DNA from: an uncultured delta proteobacterium | Lineage (GTDB): Bacteria; Myxococcota_A; Polyangia; Polyangiales; Polyangiaceae | Length of the DNA stretch: 12,699 nt | Assembly (NCBI GenBank): GCA_903858055.1 | Contig: CAIOHM010000259.1 | Location: forward strand, 1-12,699 | Direction of reading: 5' to 3' | In this document: positions 7,568 through 12,699 of the stretch, in pieces | Layout: each line of letters begins with the position of its first letter | Numbering within the stretch: position 1 is the first letter of the stretch | Translations under genes and position numbers: made by a program | The notes under the pieces: generated by a model | What the model was told of the DNA's origin: nothing | Seen by the model: the letters and a program-made list of their open reading frames with translations, nothing else | Databases searched by the model: none

Positions 7568-8361
7568 CGAACCGGCACCTCGACGGGATGGCTGCCGCGG
7601 ATGACCGAGCCGGCGCCCGTGTCGTGAATGCGGCCGTCGTCGAGCACGAGCGTACGGTGCGGGCTGATCTCGAGGAGCGAGCGGTCGTGCGTCGCGAAGA
7701 GGACCGTGGTGCCCGCGCGGTGCAGGTCTTCGAAGAGCCCGAGGATGTCGACGGCGAGCTGGGGATCGAGGTTCCCCGTGGGCTCGTCGGCGAGCACGAG
7801 GGCCGGGTCGTTCACGATGGCGCGGGCGATGGCGACGCGCTGCCTCTCCCCGCCCGAGAGCACGGTGACACGCTCGTCGCCGCGACCCACGAGGCCTACG
7901 CGCTCGAGGGCGTCGGCCACGCGGCTGCGAATGACGCGTGGCGCATAGCCCGCGACTTCGAGGCTGATCGCGATGTTCTCGAAGATCGTCCAGTTCGGTA
8001 CGAGCTTGAAGTCTTGGAAGACGATGCCGATGTTGCGCCGCAAGTACGGGAGCGCCTTCGTGCTCACGGTGCCGACGTCGCGGCCGAGGAACGTGATGCG
8101 GCCTTCGTCGATGCCCTCGGCGCCGTAGAGCGTGCGAAGCATCGTGGATTTGCCCGCGCCGCTCGGCCCCGTGATGAACACGAACTCGCCGCGGCCGATG
8201 CTGAGGTCGACGCCGCGGAGGACGCGCATGCCCGTCGCGTAGGCCTTGTGAACGGCCTCGAAGACGATGAGGGGCCGGTCCTTCGCTTCGCGCGAAAAAC
8301 GCTCACCGGTGCGGAACGCCGGTCGAAACGCGCGGGCCTCCGGGGCGCCGTTCTCGGCCAT
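7564..8361 (-). CDS. ftsE: Cell division ATP-binding protein FtsE
   Basis: The 265-residue ABC ATPase has all core motifs: Walker A GPSGAGKST (65-73), Q-loop Q116 (FQDFKLVPNWTIFENI, typical of FtsE), signature LSGGERQRVAIARA (168-181), Walker B LVLADEPTGNLD (188-199, catalytic E193) and H-loop H225. FtsE binds FtsX at the inner membrane and its ATP cycle controls peptidoglycan hydrolysis at the septum through EnvC. Most FtsE proteins begin about two residues before the first strand, equivalent to IVFEAVHKAY here. This one carries about 30 extra Arg-rich residues before it, and no in-frame ATG exists nearer to the domain. The upstream region shows only a weak GAGA-like site, so the start is the least certain point. 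It begins 8 bp after the oxidoreductase stop and its TGA overlaps the ftsX ATG. Confidence 0.95.
   Translation of the reverse strand: MAENGAPEARAFRPAFRTGERFSREAKDRPLIVFEAVHKAYATGMRVLRGVDLSIGRGEFVFITGPSGAGKSTMLRTLYGAEGIDEGRITFLGRDVGTVSTKALPYLRRNIGIVFQDFKLVPNWTIFENIAISLEVAGYAPRVIRSRVADALERVGLVGRGDERVTVLSGGERQRVAIARAIVNDPALVLADEPTGNLDPQLAVDILGLFEDLHRAGTTVLFATHDRSLLEISPHRTLVLDDGRIHDTGAGSVIRGSHPVEVPVR
7576..7581 (-). promoter_or_regulatory. Ribosome binding site for ftsX
   Basis: GAGGTG on the minus strand lies eight bases before the ftsX ATG at 7567, within the end of ftsE. It is one of the better Shine-Dalgarno sites in the window and favours the first ATG over the Met codons at residues 8 and 13. 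Confidence 0.55.
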
Positions 8362-8369
8362 GGACGTTC

Positions 8370-9320
8370 TCAACCAAAGGAGGCGGTTGGCGGCAAGTTT
8401 TCCGGTGCTTGAGCGCTGCGGGCGCGCGCTTGAAGTTCCGCGCTCGCGACGAGGGCGTGACCCCGAAAGGCCTCGCGTGCGGTCGCAGGCCCCTGCGGCG
8501 TACGGCCCTCCCATACGGCGAGCAGTGCCTCCGCTTGCACGACGAGACCCTCGCGCTCCCCGACCGGGATCGCCACGGGCACGCCGTGTACGCGCCGCAC
8601 GAGCGTACCGGCGAGGAGGTCCCCCTCGTACGTCGCGTTGCCGGCGACGACGAAGAGTGTGCGTCGTGGGATGGCCGCACCGTCGGCGGCTTCGATGGAG
8701 ACCAGTTCTCCTTGCGGTCCAAGAAACCGCGCATGGAAGGCGTTTGGCTCGCGGCTCGCCGTTCGCCGCTCGAGCGTGAGCGGGGTCCTGAAGATTTGCA
8801 GGGCGAGGTCGATGTCGTGCACCGCGAGGTTCATCGCGACGGAGCAATCGCGCGCGCGCATGGCGGGCAGGCAGCGGCTCGCGACGAAGCGCTCGGCACG
8901 ACGGCCCTCGAGCTCCGCGACGAGCGCACGCACGACCGGGTGAAAGCGCTCGGAGAGGCCTACATGGAGCGAGAGTCCGAGGCGTTCGGCGAGCACGGTC
9001 AGCGCGGCGGCGTCGCGCACCGTGAGGGCGATGGGCTTTTCGAGGAACACCCCGCGACGCATCTGCAGCGCCTCGAAGGCGTCGGTGGCGTGAGCGGCGG
9101 CGGCGGTTGCGATCACGACGTGGCTCCCGGCCTGGAGCGCGGCACGGCGTGAGCTCACGGCCCTGGCGCCAAAACGATCGGCGAACGACCGGGCTGCGGC
9201 GCCGTCGTGATCGTACACGGCGACGATGCTGCGCGGCGTGAGGCCGGCGTCGACGAGCGCCTGTGCTTGCCGAATCGCCATCCGCCCGGCGCCGAGGAAG
9301 GCGATGCGTGGCGCGCTCAC
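8370..9320 (-). CDS. Gfo/Idh/MocA family NAD(P)-dependent oxidoreductase
   Basis: The protein has 316 residues. The N-terminal Rossmann fold begins with RIAFLGAGRMA (5-14), and the adenosine-binding acidic residue is probably in AVYDHDG (34-40). Next come VVIATAAAAH (68-77) and the family EKP motif FLEKPIAL (92-99), where the Lys is usually essential. LHVGLSERFHPVV (118-130) and NLAVHDIDLAL (164-174, His168-Asp169) complete the catalytic part. The C-terminal half is the alpha/beta substrate domain. Family members oxidise or reduce sugars, inositols or related polyols; the substrate cannot be told from these motifs. The start is a GTG at 9320 in a GTGA overlap with the peptidase stop, with GGGAG seven bases before it. 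Earlier in-frame codons run antiparallel to the peptidase gene's coding and make no recognisable protein. The gene ends 8 bp before ftsE. Confidence 0.9.
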   Translation of the reverse strand: MSAPRIAFLGAGRMAIRQAQALVDAGLTPRSIVAVYDHDGAAARSFADRFGARAVSSRRAALQAGSHVVIATAAAAHATDAFEALQMRRGVFLEKPIALTVRDAAALTVLAERLGLSLHVGLSERFHPVVRALVAELEGRRAERFVASRCLPAMRARDCSVAMNLAVHDIDLALQIFRTPLTLERRTASREPNAFHARFLGPQGELVSIEAADGAAIPRRTLFVVAGNATYEGDLLAGTLVRRVHGVPVAIPVGEREGLVVQAEALLAVWEGRTPQGPATAREAFRGHALVASAELQARARSAQAPENLPPTASFG

Positions 9321-11641
9321 TGCGCCGCTCCCGGGGTCAGGTGGCGCGCGAGGAAGCGGGCCATGCGCGACCACGTGGGGATGGCGAGGGCCGGGTCGTT
9401 GAGCATGTGGGTCGTACCGACGAGGGGCACGAGCTCGTAAGGCCGCTCGCCGCGCAGGAGCGCGTCCGCGAGCACGAGCGCGTTCTTGAAGTGCACGTTG
9501 TCGTCGGCGGTGCCGTGCACGATGAGGAGCGGGCGACCCTGCTCGCCGGGCGCGAGGGGCTTCTTGGCGAGGGGCACGAGCGAGGACCGCTCGTAGGCCG
9601 GGTGCGACACGGAAGGATCGGGAATGCCGAGGTACCGCTCGGTGTAGGCCGTGTCGTAGTCGAGCCAGTCGACGGGCGGGGCTCCCGCGACGCCAACCTT
9701 GAAGAAGTCGGGACGAGCGAGCACCGCGCGCGCCGCAAAGTAGCCGCCGAACGACCACCCGTAGACGCCGACGCGTGCGAGGTCGAGCTCGGGGACCTCG
9801 ATCGCGAGGGCCCGCAGCGCCTCGACATGGCCCTCGACGGGCAAGGTGCCAAAGTCCCCTTCGATGGATCGCTCCCAGGTGCGCCCGCGGCAAGGGGTGC
9901 CCTTCGCGTCGATCGCCACGACGATGGAGTCCGTGGCGTCGGCCATCCACTGCGCGCGCGCGTACGAGCCGAGCCCGCCCTGAACCACTTGCGCGTGCGG
10001 CCCGCCATACGCGGCGTCGATCACCGCGTAGCGCTGGCCCGGCCGAAAGCGCGTCGGGCGCACGACGGCTGCACGGTATCCCTCGCGGCCGATCACGTGG
10101 AACGTCGGGCGCGGCTCCGCCTGCGGCGCCTCCTGTTTCGAAGCGATGCTCGCCACGGTCGCCTCGTTCGCCCCGCGCAGCGTTACGATCGTTCGGAACG
10201 TGTCCGCGCTCGCCATGAGCTCTACGCGCGCGCCGCCGCTCGGGGCCACCACGCTCGTGTGCTGCCGATGGGCCTTCGCGGGGGCGAGCTCTTCGACCGA
10301 CGAGCCGTCGAGGGTCACGCGAAGCACCGTGTCGTCGACGGGGTCGGGCGACGCCGCGACGAACGCGTGCGTGGCGGAGACCTGGAGCACACGCCCGTAG
10401 CCGTGCTCGGGCATCGTGAGCTCCCGCACGAGGGCGCCGCTGCGATCGCGGAGCTCGAGCTGCCAGTGGCCGCTGCGCTCGGAGGCCCAAAGAAAGTTCG
10501 ACGTTCCCGGAACCGCCGCGGGGATCGAAGGATCGTGGTTCAGCCACGCGGCGTCGCTCTCGGCGAGGACACGGGACGTTTGGCCCGTTGCTTCGTCGAC
10601 GCGCACGAGCTCGAGGCGCTTCTGGGGGCGGTCGAGCAGCGTGAGGAGCAGCCCGAGCTCTTTGGTCCACGTCACCTTCGCGAGGTACGGGAAGGCGCTC
10701 TTGTCCCAGCTCACTGGGCGCGCGGGGATGCGGCCCTCGGCGTCGACGAGCATGAGCCCGAGAGCCGCATTTTTCCGGCCCGCACGCGGATAAAACGGTC
10801 GCTCCGGCTCACGCTCCGGATGCGCGGGATCGACGATGGCGAGGCGCTCCACCTCGTGCTGGTCGACCTCCTCGACGAGCAGGCGATCGGAGCCGGGCGC
10901 CCACCACCAGCCTTCGATGCGATCGAGCTCTTCTTGCGCGGCGAAGTCCGCGAGCCCGAGCGGCTTGTCTTCGGTGCCACCCTTGGTGACCGCGTTCACG
11001 CGCCCCGAGGCGACGTCCACCTTGTGCACGTTCGCGTCGCGCACGAAGGCGAAGGCTCGGCCGTCGGGCGAGACGCGCGCGTCGTAGAGCGCACCGCCCG
11101 CCGCGAGCTCGCGCGTGCTCTTCGTCGTGAGGTCGTGGAGGAAAAGCTTCCCCGAGAGCTCCACGGCGAGGGCTTTTCCGTCGGGCGTGAGCGTGAAGCC
11201 CGTGAAGCCCGAGGCGCCGATGCGCAGACGCTCGCGCCGTGCGCGCTCCTCCGCGGAGAGCGTCTCCGGTCCCTTGAGGAGGTCGGCGGGCGCGAGGACG
11301 AGCTCTTCGCGGCCGTCGCGGACGCCCACGCGGAAGACGCTCTGCTGCGGGTCGCGCCCGGAGGCGGAGCGGAGGAAGTAGACGGCGCTCTCGTCCTTCG
11401 TGAACGCGAAGTGGTGCGGCACGCCGAGGCGATAGCCGCGGGTCTCGCCGAGGTCCCGGAGGGCGATTTGGCTTTCTTCGCTCGCTTGCATGCTGGCGTT
11501 CGCGTGAAGGGTGACGTCGCTGCGGCTCGTGGCGAGGGCGGGCTCGTACGGGACGCGCGCCGATCGCTGCGGGGCATGGCACGCCGCGAGGATCGAACTC
11601 GAGAGCGCCACGAGGGCGAGCGGGCGACGGGCAAGACGCAT
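9317..11641 (-). CDS. S9 family (DPP4/prolyl oligopeptidase-like) lipoprotein peptidase
   Basis: The 774-residue protein starts with a lipoprotein signal (MRLARR, hydrophobic stretch, lipobox LAAC with Cys21), so it should be lipid-anchored in the envelope. Residues of about 40-500 form a DPP4-type beta-propeller rich in repeats such as FTLTPDGKALAV, DARVSPDGRAFAFV and FLWASERSGHWQLEL. The C-terminal alpha/beta-hydrolase domain has the S9 triad: nucleophile Ser630 in YGWSFGGY, Asp713 in GTADDNVHFKNAL and His745 in TTHMLND. NVHF after the Asp also provides the conserved Asn. DPP4-like enzymes usually release dipeptides with Pro or Ala in second position from peptides. The propeller segment DFAAQEELDRIEGWWWAPGS contains the EEL/DRIEG-type motif that in DPP4 relatives supplies glutamates holding the substrate N-terminus, suggesting dipeptidyl activity. 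It is the first gene of the tight cluster, 64 bp after tsaD, and its stop overlaps the oxidoreductase start. Confidence 0.93.
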   Translation of the reverse strand: MRLARRPLALVALSSSILAACHAPQRSARVPYEPALATSRSDVTLHANASMQASEESQIALRDLGETRGYRLGVPHHFAFTKDESAVYFLRSASGRDPQQSVFRVGVRDGREELVLAPADLLKGPETLSAEERARRERLRIGASGFTGFTLTPDGKALAVELSGKLFLHDLTTKSTRELAAGGALYDARVSPDGRAFAFVRDANVHKVDVASGRVNAVTKGGTEDKPLGLADFAAQEELDRIEGWWWAPGSDRLLVEEVDQHEVERLAIVDPAHPEREPERPFYPRAGRKNAALGLMLVDAEGRIPARPVSWDKSAFPYLAKVTWTKELGLLLTLLDRPQKRLELVRVDEATGQTSRVLAESDAAWLNHDPSIPAAVPGTSNFLWASERSGHWQLELRDRSGALVRELTMPEHGYGRVLQVSATHAFVAASPDPVDDTVLRVTLDGSSVEELAPAKAHRQHTSVVAPSGGARVELMASADTFRTIVTLRGANEATVASIASKQEAPQAEPRPTFHVIGREGYRAAVVRPTRFRPGQRYAVIDAAYGGPHAQVVQGGLGSYARAQWMADATDSIVVAIDAKGTPCRGRTWERSIEGDFGTLPVEGHVEALRALAIEVPELDLARVGVYGWSFGGYFAARAVLARPDFFKVGVAGAPPVDWLDYDTAYTERYLGIPDPSVSHPAYERSSLVPLAKKPLAPGEQGRPLLIVHGTADDNVHFKNALVLADALLRGERPYELVPLVGTTHMLNDPALAIPTWSRMARFLARHLTPGAAQ
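9328..9332 (-). promoter_or_regulatory. Ribosome binding site supporting the GTG start of the Gfo/Idh gene
   Basis: GGGAG on the minus strand lies seven bases before the GTG at 9320, inside the last codons of the peptidase gene. It supports the GTG that overlaps the peptidase TGA as the real start. Confidence 0.6.
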
Positions 11642-11705
11642 GGGCGCTCGCTATCGCGCTTTCCCGGTCGAGGGAACGCCTTCGCGTGCGCTTCGGGAGG
11701 CCCGC
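11642..11705. other. Intergenic spacer tsaD to peptidase
   Basis: This 64-base gap is the largest non-coding stretch in the window. It is GC-rich with no convincing -35/-10 pair. The only symmetric element is TTCCC (11661-11665) facing GGGAA (11672-11676) over six bases, too short and lacking a T-tract to be called a terminator. The sequence before the peptidase ATG has only a weak GCGAG-like ribosome site. It could hold an operon promoter of unfamiliar sequence, or tsaD may simply read through. Confidence 0.4.
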
Positions 11706-12698
11706 TCAGGGTCTGCGTTTTTCCTGCTCGCGGCGGCCTCTGCCCTTGCGCGTGACCGAGGGCAACGTGCTGGTCGTCGACGCGTCGAGGTCGAGGTCGT
11801 CGCGCTCGCCGGCGCGGAGGCGCTGGAGGCCCGCCCACGCGATCATCGCACCGTTGTCGGTGCAGGCGAAGCGTGCGGGGAGGTAGCAGCGGAGCGCGCG
11901 AGCCTCCGCGGCGCGCGCGAGCTCGGAACGCAGCGCACGGTTCGCTGCCACACCGCCGCCGATCGTGAGGGTGCCGGCGTTGGTCTCCTCGGTCGCCGCG
12001 ATGGTCTTCGCGACGAGGGTTTGCACGATGGCGGCGCGCACGCCGGCGCAGAGGTGGGCGAGCTCGCTCTCGTTCTTCGGCACCCCGTGCGCCTCCACGT
12101 GAGCCGCCACACGGGTCTTGAGTCCCGAGAAGCTGAAGTCGAACCCTTCGAGCCGATCGCGGGGAAAGGTCAGGGGGCACTGCGCCGGATCGCCGCGCTC
12201 CGCCCAACGATCGATCGCGGGCCCGCCCGGGTAGCCGAGCCCGATGGCCTTCGCGATCTTGTCGAAGCACTCGCCGGCCGCGTCGTCGCGCGTGGCGCCG
12301 AGCGCGTCTACGTCTTCGCAGCGTGGCCCCTTTACGAGGTAGAGCGCGGTGTGGCCGCCGCTCGCGACGAGGGCCACGTGGGGGTAGGCGGGCGCCTCGT
12401 GGTGCGTGGTGTCGCGCGCGAAGAGCGCGGAGGCCGAGAGGTGCCCGTGCAGGTGGTCGACGCCGACGAGCGGCTTGCCCGTCGCGAGGCTGAGCGCCTT
12501 GGCAAACTCGACGCCGACGAGGAGCGCGCCGAGGAGCCCCGGGCGCGCCGTCACGGCGATGGCGTCGATGTCGTCGAGGTGCACGCCCGCCTCGGCGATC
12601 GCCCGATCGACGACGCGCGAGACGTGGCGCACGTGATCGCGCGAGGCGACCTCCGGGACGACGCCGCCATGAGGCGCATGAATCGCCGTTTGCGTATG
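11706..12698 (-). CDS. tsaD: tRNA N6-adenosine threonylcarbamoyltransferase TsaD (5' end cut by window edge)
   Basis: The last 330 codons and the TGA are visible; comparison with the family suggests roughly 30 N-terminal residues lie outside the window. TsaD transfers the threonylcarbamoyl group from TC-AMP to A37 of ANN-decoding tRNAs, with TsaB and TsaE, in the cytoplasm. Diagnostic stretches run in order: AIHAPHGGVVPEVASRDH right at the edge, ARPGLLGALLVG, the metal-binding VDHLHGHL (the HxxxH motif), VASGGHT, GECFDKIAKAIGLGYPGGP, FSFSGLKTRV, TIGGGVAANRALR and FACTDNGAMIAWAGL. The protein ends in an unusual basic tail of about 30 residues after the conserved RLRAGERDDL. A GTG at 12632 gives a shorter frame, but the conserved motif upstream shows it is not the start. 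It is 64 bp before the peptidase gene; whether it belongs to that operon is undecided. Confidence 0.95.
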   Translation of the reverse strand, partial: HTQTAIHAPHGGVVPEVASRDHVRHVSRVVDRAIAEAGVHLDDIDAIAVTARPGLLGALLVGVEFAKALSLATGKPLVGVDHLHGHLSASALFARDTTHHEAPAYPHVALVASGGHTALYLVKGPRCEDVDALGATRDDAAGECFDKIAKAIGLGYPGGPAIDRWAERGDPAQCPLTFPRDRLEGFDFSFSGLKTRVAAHVEAHGVPKNESELAHLCAGVRAAIVQTLVAKTIAATEETNAGTLTIGGGVAANRALRSELARAAEARALRCYLPARFACTDNGAMIAWAGLQRLRAGERDDLDLDASTTSTLPSVTRKGRGRREQEKRRP

Positions 12699-12699
12699 A

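Larger units (their letters stand above)
1..11641 (-). other. Predicted nine-gene operon (peptidase to metallohydrolase)
   Basis: Nine consecutive minus-strand genes have spacings of -4 (peptidase/oxidoreductase), +8, -4 (ftsE/ftsX), -14 (ftsX/envC), -4 (envC/ppi-like), -4 (ppi-like/hupE), +27 and +6 bp. The four 4-base overlaps are GTGA or ATGA, which usually mean translational coupling. No internal promoter or terminator can be placed. The only junction with visible structure is hupE-porin. The left end of the operon lies outside the window. Co-transcription is inferred from layout. Confidence 0.75.

Noticed and set aside
8370..10670. 766-codon frame extending the Gfo/Idh gene far upstream
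   Set aside because: The extra N-terminal part is out-of-frame reading of the peptidase gene. The Rossmann fold begins exactly at the GTG at 9320, which has a good ribosome site.
11661..11676. TTCCC/GGGAA hairpin as a tsaD terminator
   Set aside because: The stem is only five pairs with a six-base loop, mismatched outside and without a T-tract on the minus strand.
9263..11755. 830-codon open frame on the + strand
   Set aside because: It is antisense to the S9 peptidase, which has a full catalytic triad and signal peptide. The + translation has no domain and is dominated by Arg, Glu, Val and Ala.
11706..12632. GTG at 12632 as the tsaD start
   Set aside because: The same frame upstream reads the conserved AIHAPHGGVVPE stretch of TsaD, so the gene continues past the right edge.

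Overview
The window is very GC-rich (about 70% by eye). It holds ten genes, all on the minus strand and packed with almost no space between them. The organism is probably a Gram-negative, didermic bacterium. The evidence is an outer-membrane porin with a C-terminal Phe, two lipoprotein signal peptides and an FtsEX-EnvC system. The codon use, the CehA/McbA-type PHP lipoprotein and the lipoprotein S9 peptidase suggest Myxococcota (Polyangiales-like), but that placement is inference and no marker here proves it.

In the direction of transcription (right to left) the order is: tsaD (5' end cut by the window edge, 12698-11706); a 64-bp spacer; an S9/DPP4-like lipoprotein peptidase (11641-9317); a Gfo/Idh/MocA oxidoreductase (9320-8370); ftsE (8361-7564); ftsX (7567-6671); an EnvC-like degenerate LytM protein (6684-5632); a membrane-anchored PpiC/SurA-like protein with a shortened isomerase domain (5635-4904); a HupE/UreJ family membrane protein (4907-3927); a porin O/P-like outer-membrane barrel (3899-2715); and a CehA/McbA-type PHP metallohydrolase lipoprotein (2708 to beyond the left edge).

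Four junctions are 4-base stop/start overlaps (GTGA or ATGA), one overlap is 14 bp, and the remaining gaps are 6, 8 and 27 bp. The nine genes from the peptidase to the metallohydrolase therefore look like one operon. tsaD may read into it, because no convincing promoter or terminator is visible in the 64-bp spacer.

The operon has two functional blocks. The middle block is a cell-division and peptidoglycan-remodelling module: FtsE (ATPase), FtsX (membrane transducer) and an EnvC-like amidase activator that has lost the zinc-binding residues, as E. coli EnvC has. The downstream block is less usual: HupE-like permease, parvulin-like protein, porin and secreted PHP metalloenzyme. My inference is that it is an envelope module in which metal passes through porin and HupE and serves the metalloenzyme, with the PpiC-like protein helping folding. 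No hydrogenase or urease gene is present to explain HupE in the usual way. A 9-bp inverted repeat sits exactly on the hupE-porin junction, spanning the hupE stop and the first base of the porin start. It is the only clear non-coding structure. I see no tRNA, rRNA, CRISPR, insertion sequence or other mobile element.
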